Assembly (NCBI GenBank): GCA_963969495.1
Contig: OZ018321.1
Span: 66,663,035 to 66,727,034, forward strand
Origin: Ceratothoa steindachneri
Lineage: Eukaryota > Arthropoda > Malacostraca > Isopoda > Cymothoidae
Direction: 5' to 3'
Length of the DNA stretch: 64,000 nucleotides
Shown: one piece after another, positions 33,566 through 46,330 of the stretch
Layout of the letters: each line of letters opens with the position of its first letter
Numbering within the stretch: position 1 is the first letter of the stretch
Program-made: the position numbers and the translations under genes
Notes under the pieces: generated by a model
Told to the model about the DNA's origin: nothing
What the model saw: only the letters and a program-made list of their open reading frames with translations
Databases searched by the model: none

Positions 33566-34440
33566 ACGAAGGCAGACTAGCAGAATATCCTGAAATAGGA
33601 AGTCTCAAATCCTCTGATATAATTAAAAGATGAATTAAAAAGCATGATACGAGAAGTGAAAGACAAAAGAGGAGCCAGAAAAAATAGGATCAAGGTCCGA
33701 ATGCTAAAGGCAGTGGGGAATTTGGCGACTGAGAATGTAACCATCTAGCGAATAAAATTGATCATTTATTTATAAGTAAAGAAAGGTTGCATGTTGGAGG
33801 GCGAAAAACTGAAGTATAAGCGTCCTTAGTCAACTAACTAAGATCAGATTAAGGATTGTATTAAATAGAATAAGGATAAAAATAAATACCGACATATCAA
33901 AGGTGCAGCAATAAGTTTTTAAAAAATGAAAGGGGTATTGGAATACAATTTTGTTGTGAGGATAATGGCAGAAAAGAGTTTTGAAAAGCGGAAAGAGTAT
34001 AAAAAGTAGCTGATTCTGTATGACATGAACAAGGAAATATAGATTGAATTTAACTACATTATAACAATCCGACTTTTATACAGGTGAAAGAAGATAGCAG
34101 TAGGAATAAAACAAGTGAAAAGTGACTGGGTGTTCATCAAAAGAACTTTAACGTCTCCCGATATTTTCTCTCTATACAATGATAGAGTCGTATACGAGAT
34201 TGCTGACAATACTGGCCTAATAGGAGACGGGAGAGAAACCTAAAGCTATATTGAGGTCATACAGTGTGCGATGCTAGGTAAAGAAAAGTCTGAAAATCGA
34301 TACTCAAGACTACCGAACTTATGTTAATTAAGGAAGAGACGAGAACTGCCACGTTGCAAAATCTGAAATGGAAACGATCTAGTTATACCAAAATGAAATT
34401 TCTATACCACGAGATGGAAGCATTAAAGGACGTACAATGC
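33566..34440 (+). pseudogene. LINE fossil with RT palm remnants
   Basis: Heavily decayed plus-strand LINE. SLKSSDIIKR...IKKHD near 33600 resembles the pre-RT linker. VKSDWVFIKRTLTSPDIFSL near 34110, then YNDRVVYEIADNTGLIGDG, is the remnant of a VRQGCxLSPxLFxLYxE...I...GIxxGG block typical of these elements. The YADD region is unreadable. Multiple stops. The C-terminal part of a LINE of matching style appears on the same strand at 35800-36030, after a tandem duplication and an LTR-like block. Confidence 0.5.
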
Positions 34441-34442
34441 AC

Positions 34443-34691
34443 GGGTTAAAAGAAGAGAATTACAAATGACAGTAGGTTCTTTGTCCAGATAAAAAAAAAG
34501 TTTTCCCGAACAAAAGACTATCGTGGTATGACATTACATTACATCAATACCATATTATATCTATAAGGGTTAAAAGAAGAGAATTACAAATGACAGTAGG
34601 TTCTTTGTCCGGGTAAAAAAAAGTTTCCCCGAACAGAAGACTATCGTGTTATGACATGACATTACATCAATACCATATTATATCTATGAGG
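34443..34691. repeat. Two-unit tandem duplication, 124 bases
   Basis: GGGTTAAAAGAAGAGAATTA starts a unit at 34443 and again at 34567. The units run side by side through TTCTTTGTCC and CATCAATACCATATTATATC and differ at only a few positions. The duplication is therefore recent compared with the decayed LINE it lies in. Confidence 0.9.
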
Positions 34692-35795
34692 GAGGGACCA
34701 ATAACTTACAGGCGAACCGACAAAGGGACGGAACACCACCAGTCCTGACGGGCGGAATAGCGAGATGAGAGTGCAACGAGGTCAGGTAAAATATAGGCAA
34801 TGGCAAAGCTCAAGGTTATTTAAAGAGGCATGTACAAAAATATAATTTTATTTACATAAAAATGAGAGAAATGATGGGCACAATTACATCAGAGAATTAA
34901 TGGGCAAAATTACATCGGTAAACGAGGAAGGGGGGGCGGATTGTAGTTATGCATCAGACTATGAAGTTAAAATTTAATGTATTACAGGAGGAGACTATTC
35001 AAATGGGGAGAATTAACTCAAATGGGTTACTGGAGGAGAGAGGGGTTGTCTTACGGAGGAGTTCCGGTGAGACGTCGGGGTAAGGCTTTACGGAAGTCTT
35101 CTGCACGTGAGGCGAGGGTGCTCAGAGCTTCTGAGCGGGAAGTTAAAGTGATGACGGTTCTCGAAAAAGGAGGGAGGGTAACGTCCAGGCCAGGGGAGAG
35201 TATTATGGCCACCCGAAAACAAGGGGCGAACGAGGAGAGATTCGACAGGAGTTATGAGTGAAGTCGGAAAAATCGCTCGGTAGCGATCGTTAAATGGAAT
35301 TACCTCACTGGCTGGGGTTAATTCCAATACACAAATAGTTCAGCCGTCACTTTGCTTTTTTGTTAGCACCTGACTTGGAACTAGGGGAATCTTCTTGGGT
35401 TTGGGCGAGACTTCTCAAGGTTATGTCTGCCTCATGAGAGAGGAGCACTATATATGTCCAAGGCTCTCTCCGCGGGGGTGAGTAGGAAACAGCTCTACTC
35501 TAGAATGGCCTCGAGTCTTCTTTCCGAGGAGATTCTAACCAGTATAAAGGTGGACCCTGGTGGACGCGGTTCGAGGCTACCGCTTGTGGAAGGGGGAGGG
35601 GGGGAGGAGGCTTACCAATTTAAGCATAACAGAACCTTCTCCAGCGCATGGAACTTCTGTGCTGGAAAAGAAATTCCACGTGGAATTCCCCCAAAAAGAC
35701 CTTTCATAGAAACTAGAATTAGTTAGGATAGTGATGGTTTACGTGCGGCTGGTAATGAGGTACAGATGTAAGTCAAGGACAATAAACAATGATAT
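34692..35795. repeat. LTR-like block related to the 738/6006 repeats
   Basis: GCTCAAGGTTATTTAAAGAG followed by a variant of ACAAAAATATAATTTTATT (34809-34853) matches the same blocks in the gypsy LTRs at 738 and 6006. The rest is weakly alike or unalike. It splits LINE coding remnants (33566-34440 and 35800-36030). Plus-strand frames at 34977-35261 and 35454-35726 have no family and are probably chance in a less AT-rich block. Confidence 0.4.
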
Positions 35796-35799
35796 ACAA

Positions 35800-36030
35800 T
35801 AAAAACTAGAAGCAATGGAAAGATATGCCGGAGAAGAGTATTAGATTGTTATGGATAGAAAGAATATCTAATCAAATGTACCGGAAATAATGGGAATAAG
35901 AAGGGAGCTAATGAGAAGAATTTGAAGTAGACAGCTTAAGTAATTTGGTCAGAGCTCAATAAGGAAGAAAATAGAAAATATTAAACTTACATCTTAGAAT
36001 AGCGGGAACAAGAGAAAATGGGGAAGAAAA
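35800..36030 (+). pseudogene. LINE C-terminal region
   Basis: The plus strand reads KLEAMERYAGEEY, VMDRKNI, MGIRRELMRRI, SRQLK.FGQSSIRKKIENIK and a GNKRKWGRK tail. This is the decayed form of the LINE C-terminus that normally runs lE.mE.w.yRRmL.I.w, ...Llr.I..RQl.flGH..R, and G.rgRGRqr. Several stops are present. It is probably the 3' end of the LINE at 33566-34440. Confidence 0.6.
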
Positions 36031-36230
36031 TAACGTTTAAAAATTATGGACCGGATAGTGAGAGAGTGCGGGTGTTCGACAGCGGGAACATTATTACAAC
36101 TCAGAAGAAATAAAATGAATGATAAATCAAATACGGTAAAGGATAATTTAGGGAATGCCTGAAAGTAAAGGAAGGTGAGGAAAAACGAATTGTGCAAATT
36201 AATAATATTGAAAACAAAGTTCATAAATAT

Positions 36231-38940
<2,710 letters not shown>

Positions 38941-39487
38941 CGAGGTCTTTCTCATGGCGAAGAAAATCAATGAAAGGTAAACAAAATCCACCTGGGTTTC
39001 TCTAAACCACTCTTACCAGTCTCTTACAAGTACGATAAAAATGTTAAATTCAGGAGACAGTTATTCCTGACCTCAGCTCAAAAGGCCTACCCTTCGAGGG
39101 TGCATTTATAAACAAACAAGTAAAAAATTCAAACTGTCGGTCTCGTATTACGTTCTCCCGGAGCGCCACGACGCCAAGCGCAGATGAATTGATACCTACT
39201 TTAATCGATTCAACATGAGATCCAGTTTCCCTAATTTGAAAATGTCTAGGAAGAGAAATTACCTACGCCCCCAAAGCAAGGGCACCCTCGGGTCTCCCCT
39301 TGCCCTCCCTCTTCCCTGCTCATTAACCTCGCGGGAGTAATTTTAGCATAAAACGGTTTGTCAGGAGAAAAAGAGGAGAATTCTCGTTTTGTCACGACAT
39401 CGATAGGGACTTGCCCGGATATAATTCCCTCAGCAAGTTAAGAAGGACTGTCATTTTCTTGGGCAATACCAGATTGCACCAGTAAAA
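38941..39487. other. Moderate-GC block, possible LTR part
   Basis: Less AT-rich sequence leading into the minisatellite. A TATAAACAAACAAG near 39107 could be a promoter element. No coding motif. Confidence 0.25.
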
Positions 39488-39690
39488 TCGGTACAGTTCG
39501 ATTACCAAAGATCGTCAAGTGGTCTTACCTCCAAGTATAATCGGCACAGTTTGATTGCTAAAGATCATCAAGTGATCTTACCTCCAAGTATAATTGGCAC
39601 TATTCGATTGCCAAAGATCCTCAAGTGATCTTACCTTAAGTACCGTCGGCACAGTTCGATTACCAAAGATCGTCAAGTGATCTTACCCTA
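39488..39690. repeat. Four-unit 53-base minisatellite with hairpins
   Basis: Units start at 39488, 39541, 39594 and 39646 with T(C/T)GG(T/C)AC. Each holds a hairpin of the type AAGATCATCAAGTGATCTT (seven-base arms, five-base loop; perfect in unit two) and TTACCTCCAAGTATAA or a variant. It resembles a repeat array in an LTR U3 or R region. Confidence 0.9.
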
Positions 39691-41474
39691 TTTGAGTTTG
39701 ACACCAGAAACTAGATAGATTTCTCACCCAAAAGAGAAGCTCTACAAGCGAAACCAAATCACTAAAAAAATATACAGCCATAGTCAAGCCTCGTCTGAGA
39801 AAACCATTTTAAGGTCCTAAACGCCCGACTCGCCCCCTCAATCGGCGTTTTGTTTTGATTCCTGCTATTCCGTCACCTCTAAACTCAGCGTGACGTCACT
39901 CGTCCACTCCTCGTTCGAAGTAACGCCATCTATTGAGAAGCAAATAAACTACACTCACGACGCCTCTCCAGACAATATTCGAGTGAAGGTATTTTGTTTG
40001 GATTCTTTAGGTAAACCCCACTACCTTATGTGAGTAATCAATTATATTTTTATGTCCCCGTGCGTTCAATGTAGATTATCTATATATCTTAAAGACGAAC
40101 TTTTTTAAAGTTAATTGTTCTCCCTTAAAGAAACCTGAAGCCTAGTATCGATAACGGGACTTATAAACCATTTTTACTTTGTATTTTTGTACGGGTATAT
40201 ATTAATTTTTGTTTGAGTTGATTAATGTACAGTAAAAGTATATTTTGGTTGAAGTGTTTAAATTATCCTTGGACGAGTTGCGTTGGCATTATTTAGTACA
40301 TTAAAGAGAGAACTCCCCTTTATATTCATTTAATAGAATAAAGATAAGAAAAACGCTCTTAGAGATCGATCGTGGAGCGATCACGAGAAGTACAAACGTA
40401 CGACCACTTGATTTAATCATAAAATAATAAAAATTATAATCGCGGCTAACCCTCGACAGTCATATTAGCACAAATTTTCTCTTATCCAATCCAATATCAT
40501 TATTATTTTCATTAATATGATTACTTGTATCATTGGCATTACAATTAGAGATTAATTCAAGATAAGACAAATAAAGGGGCTCACTTCAGGCATAGGCACC
40601 TCGAGCAAGCTGATTTTAAGAATAGATACTTCGCCTGGATTTAATTTAAGATAAGGCACTTAAATTCCTTCAATTTAGGGATAGGCATGATGCGCAAATA
40701 GGAGGCAGCTAGGTCATGTATATGGCTCAGAAGGTCTCTGGTAAGAGAAAAGAGAAAAGAATCTTGCAAAGATGGTGCTTTCCAAGGTTTTCGTGAAGCC
40801 TGATATAACTTAACCCAAATAAACCTAACTTTAACTAGTCTAACCTAACCCAACCTAATCTTGAATAGGCTAGGATAGTTTAAGTTAGGTTGTATTGTGG
40901 TCGAATAAAACCATCGGATGCCTCCTCTTTACAAAATCCTCACAAAATATCTAAATATACAAAGGAAATATTCCTTGAATCAAATATTTAAAAATGGAAC
41001 CAATAAAAATAATGTACATATTATAAATTCAAAGAAAATGCAAAAGAGTTGAATGCCATTTAAATATTATATCGCTTAGATATAAGATTTACTTATCTCA
41101 AAAATGGGTTTGACGAAAACGTCTCCTGAGTTATTTCAAGAATAAGAAAGGCCGCGGCGCAAACTCATTTATCGACAATTCAAGATAAGGCATCTCAGGT
41201 GACTATTGGTAGTTATATTATTATTATCAATAGTACTAAAAACTGTTACTTTCGTTGCAACAATATTATTATGTTCCTCTTTTTCACCATATTATAGCAA
41301 AGATTAACGATCTTTGCCCGATCAACATTTGCTACCGAACGGCTTCGAGCACACATATATATCGACAAATTCAACATAATTGTCATTAAATTTTTCAATA
41401 AACTAATTTCAAATTCAAGAAACATCCTAAATTTTCACCCAGAAGTCATTATCATAACTTATTGCACACACTCA

Positions 41475-41477
<3 letters not shown>
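39691..41477. other. No gene; TTAGG-like patch at 40805-40895
   Basis: From 39770 to 40020 the sequence is moderately GC-rich and includes TGACGTCA, a CRE-like octamer, near 39891. At 40805-40895 there are degenerate telomere-type repeats: TAACCTAACCCAACCTAATC and, on the other strand, AAGTTAGGTTG. The rest is AT-rich with nothing recognisable. Confidence 0.4.

Positions 41478-41508
<31 letters not shown>
41478..41508. repeat. (AT)n microsatellite
   Basis: About 31 bases of AT at the outer end of a Penelope-type terminus. Confidence 0.97.
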
Positions 41509-41511
<3 letters not shown>

Positions 41512-41770
41512 AACTCACAAAGTATAAGGTGAGGGTAGCAAATGAATGCAATGTCCCGCAGGAAAAAATGAAATGGTATTTCCAAGTACTTTCGAACTTT
41601 ATTAAGTTTCTTATTAACGATAACTACAATAAATAATATTATATTAGAGGTATATATACGGAAGAAAAGTATGAAAACCTTCCTCAAAAACAAGAAATCA
41701 CCAATGAGGAAGATGGAAGGGGCAAGGTAAAGATTCACATTAAGAATTACAATTAGCAGGTAATAAGGTC
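41509..41770 (-). mobile_element. Penelope-type 3' end fragment
   Basis: Read on the minus strand it has CTTAATAAAGTTCGAAAGTA then a T-rich stretch and ends GTGAGTTTTTC next to (AT)n. This is the same arrangement as the large Penelope copies (CTTAGTAAAG...TCGAAAGGCC...(AT)n). No coding part recognised. Identification rests on the CGAAAG core, the spacing and the (AT)n, so it is provisional. Confidence 0.4.
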
Positions 41771-41940
41771 AAACTGAGAAGACGGAAAGGGTAACAGATT
41801 AAAAGAAATGGAGATATCCTAAGGAGGGAGATTATAAGACATGAGGAGCGAAAAGTGGGGAAAATATAATGTACATAACAGAGCAGTGAAAATTAAAAAA
41901 ATAAAAAATAAAAAAATGGGGCCACTTAAATAAAGATTGT

Positions 41941-42318
41941 AACGGGTGGCCCAAAAGTTACTTCACATATTTAAAAATTAATAACACAAAAACTAATTAG
42001 GTTATAAAAGTGGCTGATATATAAAATGAAAGAAGAGATCTTGGATTTTTATTATTTAAATATAATATCCTTCAACTCTTCTTTATTAATGTTGAAACAA
42101 AGGCGAATTCTTTGCACCATATTTCCCATGATATTTTCCAAAACATCCGGAGTGATTTTGTCGATTTCTTCAATGATGTTTTGTTTCAATTCTTGAAGAT
42201 TATTAGGTTTATTTACGTATACCTTTTCTTTAAGGTATCCCCAAAGGAAAAAATCTGAAGGGGTAAAATCAGGTGATCGTGGTGGCCAAGAAACGTCACC
42301 TAAACGTGAAATATAGTA
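41941..42318 (-). mobile_element. Mariner-type element, C-terminal fragment
   Basis: Left end near 41941 has GGGTGGCCCAAAAGT, a sequence typical of mariner-type termini. The minus-strand frame 42052-42318 encodes a transposase C-terminus. No matching right end was found, so the element is truncated. Confidence 0.5.
42052..42318 (-). pseudogene. Mariner-type transposase C-terminus
   Basis: An uninterrupted 88-codon frame without a start reads GDVSWPPRSPDFTPSDFFLW, then GYLKEKVYV, LQELKQNIIEEIDKITPDVL and MVQRIRLCFNINKEELKDII before a stop at 42052. The SPDFTPSDFFLWGYLK block carries the third catalytic acidic position as Asp, as in mariner transposases. It is clean and short, so it is a recent truncation or a lightly decayed fossil. 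The N-terminal two thirds are absent. Confidence 0.75.
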
Positions 42319-45236
42319 CTAGTAATCCATGGGGACAATATTTTAGTTTAGGAAATAGCTCAATACACGTATTTCCTACCTCTAGCACTTCTTTTTCTCC
42401 ATTTCGGCCTTGATATATTTATTTATTCACACAAAAACCAAGAATAAACTTATCAGAGTAAATAATTCATCCTCACCCATTATAGAAAAGAGCAGCATTA
42501 AGTCTTACCTCCCTTGGGAAACGCAAAATGTCGACAAGGTTAAATTTGTTCACCGTCTCACCATGGAGAGACCGCAGAAAACATTCCCAATTGGCCACTC
42601 TGACGAAGGTTTTCCTTAAACATAACAAGATACGACCCACAACACGATTTGGGGCAAAGACAGTGAAAAAGACGGGCAAAAAAGGAGGAAGAGCAAGTCG
42701 AGCACTTATTTCTTTAATACTTAGCGAACAAATTTGCGTAAAACAGATAGATTTGGACAAGCATTTCTCTTTGAGCATTTCACAACTTGTCCTTGTCTTG
42801 ACCAATGTAACTTTTGCGTCGATGCCATTAGCCACTCTTGAATTAGTCTCCACATTTTGATTTTCTATTTTGCGATGAACATATTTTAAATTTAGCTTTG
42901 AGGAGCGTGAGGTATTTTTTTTAGGAGCTCATTTATACTATGGAAATTATCAAACATCACCCATTCCCTCCATATATCCCATTTTGAAAAATGTCTCATT
43001 GTCCCGTTTCACTCATTTGCCTCCCAAGAGAACTTACTTCCATAGCTAGTTACGTTCCACACTTTTTTACTTTTCCTAACTTTATCACACTTTATACAGC
43101 TCTCCTTTAAAAATCACGTAGCATAGAGACGGAACACATACATTCTCCTTGGTTTTGGTTTTAATATTATAAATATTTTTTTCCCATATTTAAAATTTAC
43201 AATTCACTTCAATTATTTTTTTAATATCTAACTCCTAAATGGGGTGTAGTTATTTTCTTGAGATTAACAAGCAAAAACCTGTTAGGGCATCTCCACCACA
43301 CAGTTTGAAAGGAAATGTTTGCAGAGAAGTGAAAATTAAAGGAAAGCAAATAGCCCTGCGAGCTAAGGGCATTTGGACCTTGTGTACGCAAAAGGCCGTC
43401 GGACAGGCCTTCGTTGCGTAAAGGGAGGTAGATTCAGAAGTAATGTGAGCTCTAGCGGGCCAAAGCCCCGAGAGTTGTAAACTCGAGCTTTCTGCCCTCC
43501 GAAGGTTTTCATTTAACATCATCCCATTATTTGCGAACCCGTTTTTATATTTTTGGCTGGCTTTGTGCTCGAAATGGAATTAAGTTGGTGGCAAATCGCA
43601 GTTTGGTTTAGTAAGATTAATATGCGCTGACCTCTCCTCAGAGAAAGCTTAAAAATGTGAGGATTGAATTTGAAGTTAACCATCATTTCTTCACTCAGTT
43701 CTTGGACTCTCAATGGACCAGTTTCATTTCTTCTCCATGAGAGTGTCAATTTATTCTTATGCTGTGATCTGTTGAATCCTCGCAGTATTCTGGAAAGCCA
43801 GATGGAGAGAAGCAAAAAATTATTAAGTTGCATTGGATGCATTTTTGCCTGGATTCAAGAGAAATATAGCCATTCAGGGTATAAAGGTGAAGAGAGGGAA
43901 GTAGATCAATGAGCCTGGTTGTTGAGCGAATTAGAAACATTCTAAAGTTTGTTTTGAGGAAAATCATTTTGTCAGTGGGTCTCATTTAATTTATTTTTAG
44001 CAAAGACTTGTAAACACATATACGGAAGCGTACAGGAAATACCGTGTCTACTTCTGCTTAGCGATACAAAATTGAAACTAACTGTAAACATTGGAAACGG
44101 TATCAATCCGGGCCTTTAATAGAGATCTGCGGTAAACAATGAGAAGATAGCTATAGAAATTGTTTTGTTCTTAAAGCGGTTCATGCTTTTAAAATACCTA
44201 ACGAGATAAGGGTTGCTAACAATTCACAATTAATATTCTAATATATCAACATATGAGGGCAATGCGGAAGGCTGAAGGTAACCTTAGCACTTCAGTAGCT
44301 ACGTTTTTTTAAATTCTAGGATCTCATCATGACACAACTCTCGAGCGCATTTCTGCTGCATCATGTCCAACTACTATATTCACTAGGCGAAGAAAGGGCT
44401 TTTTTTCTATGACCTACTGGTGAAGCATTATAAAGCTCCTGTGCCTGAATTCTTACACTCTAAAGATGAAACACTTGGTTGGAGAAGGTAGGCTATAAAC
44501 TTGCTTCATTTCTGGCGCTAGCTTTATGATCCTCATTATATAATTGGGGATTTGATCGAGTGGGGCATTAAAAAGAGGTGTCGTCATCCGCGAAAATTAT
44601 TGGAGTTGTGGCAAATATGGAAAAGATGCAGAGGTGCCAGAGTCTGCCTGTCATTTTGAGAATGTCGGAAGTCTGTTGCGCAAGTGGATAAATTGATTCC
44701 CTTTTCTTATCTTTAGTTATGGAAACCGGAAAGAAATGAGAAAAAGAATACCTCCGCCAACGCCATTTAAACTCGAACAATTATGAAATAATTTCCAGAA
44801 CAAGCCAAGGCAAAAGCTTCTAATAGTTTATCCGAAACCAGATAATTTCTTCGGTTAATATTTAAAAATATGTAATCGCTTGAAAACAAATTTAATCACA
44901 CTCATTATGCCAAGCACATTCTTTGCGAATGCATCTATATAGAATTTATTTAGCGGGCGATGTAACTATAAATATAATAACGGTTTGAATGTAAATATTT
45001 TTTCTCTTCCATTATTGTGATGAAGTCAGAGTAGAGAATTATTTTTACAAATAAATTTGTACAAAGACATTACACTGTCTACAAAATTTCGACCAAGCTT
45101 ACTTCATTACTTCTTCCCAATTTTTTTCCGTTTTCGGTTGCAACGCTTTGCGTTATGACTTTTAATAGATGACAATTATATCTAAAACACCTCGTAAAAG
45201 AGGTTAACAGTTACTCTAATTGCGCATTAGAAATCT
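42319..45236. other. Long region with unrecognised ORFs
   Basis: At 42473-42860 both strands are open (126 codons minus, 110 plus). At 43239-43522 both strands are again open. 43519-43842 (minus) and 43664-43912 (plus) also overlap. None has a family I know. From 44000 on the sequence is AT-rich with no signals. Confidence 0.35.
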
Positions 45237-46330
45237 GTGTTGAGGTTATTTATCCGAATATGGTCTTCACTTTTGGTGGTCGTAGGGCGAAAGGCGGCAA
45301 AATCAAAGTTGATTCCGTATTTCGCTGTAAAGGACTTACAACATAAAGCCTCCCGGAGGGCTAAGGTGACCACCAAAGGCCCTCAAGCAGTGCTTAAAGG
45401 ATCCAATTACCTACGAGATGTGAGGTCCGTGGTTAAATCGGCTAAAAGCGGTGCCAGTCAAGAGAAACACCAAGGATGGGGATGGTTAGTGGTGCCTCTA
45501 ATTATCAAGCCGACTTGGGCACTACGGTGCCACCCTCCTCACCCCTCACTCTCCTTTCTGGGGCCTCACCCCTCGCTCTCCCCGCTGCGGCCTCACCCCT
45601 TCTTCCTTAGATGGGGCGGTCGCCAGCCTATAAATAAGCCCCTGAACAAAAGAAAAAAGATTTAATTCGAAGAGAGACGATAAAGGATCAGTTCGAGAAG
45701 ATCGATCCTTCCCCCAGTGTCGAATTAACATAGAACGTTAAGTTTTGTATCAGTACCAGACCCAACTATCCTTTACAGACTTAGAAGAAGTCTGACTAGA
45801 TTACCATTCCTAGTGCCAAACCAGGAATTTCAGCAAAAAGAGAAGAATATTATTAGAGGAGAGACGATAAAGGATCATTTGGAGAAGATCGATCCTTCAC
45901 CCAGTGTCGAATTAACTTAGAAAAACGTCACGTTCTATATCGGTACCAGACCGAACTAGCCTTTACAGAGTTAGAAGAAGTCTGACTGAATTACCAATCC
46001 TAATGCCAAACCAGGAATTTCGTCAGCAAGAGAAGAAGGATTATTTCGGGCCAGCTCAAAGCATCTTGCACAGGCGATGTAAGAAGTGTGGCAGGACCAA
46101 TATTCCTAGTACCAAACAGGAATTTCGCCAGTAAGATAATAGAAGAACCAGTCACTCTCTAGTGACTCTCAAATTGCTATCTTAAAACCGAGAATTAGAC
46201 ATCGGATTCCCTTACCTCCATCCGATCTCGAGGAAAATCTACCATCGTCCGTTCTAACACACCGAAGCGCGAGAAAAGCAATCTAGTGACCTCCGTCAAC
46301 CACTGATCCTTTCTTTCAGGTAAGTTAGAA
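45237..46330 (+). repeat. LTR-like block with promoter and repeat array
   Basis: A GC-richer stretch ends in a CT-rich tandem (CCTCACCCCTCGCTCTCC variants, 45536-45600), then CCTATAAATAAGCCCC near 45627 looks like a TATA box. It is followed by the 187-base repeats and by CTTTCTTTCAGGTAAGTTAG near 46312. The layout suits a retrotransposon LTR and leader. I found no partner copy in the window. A 142-codon plus frame (45237-45665) spans it and is not convincing as a gene. Confidence 0.35.
45674..46140. repeat. 187-base tandem repeat, two units plus partial third
   Basis: GAGACGATAAAGGATCA begins units at 45674 and 45861. Both contain CGATCCTTC.CCCAGTGTCG, TACCAGACC.AACTA.CCTT and AATGCCAAACCAGGAATTTC or a close variant. 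A partial third unit (ATTCCTAGTACCAAACAGG, AATTTCGCCAG) ends near 46130. Confidence 0.9.

Noticed and set aside
39488..39690. CRISPR-like array
   Set aside because: The whole 53-base unit repeats, with no unique spacers, and the context is eukaryotic.
45674..46140. CRISPR or satellite array
   Set aside because: Only two full units and a partial third, both alike over their whole length; better read as an LTR-internal tandem repeat.
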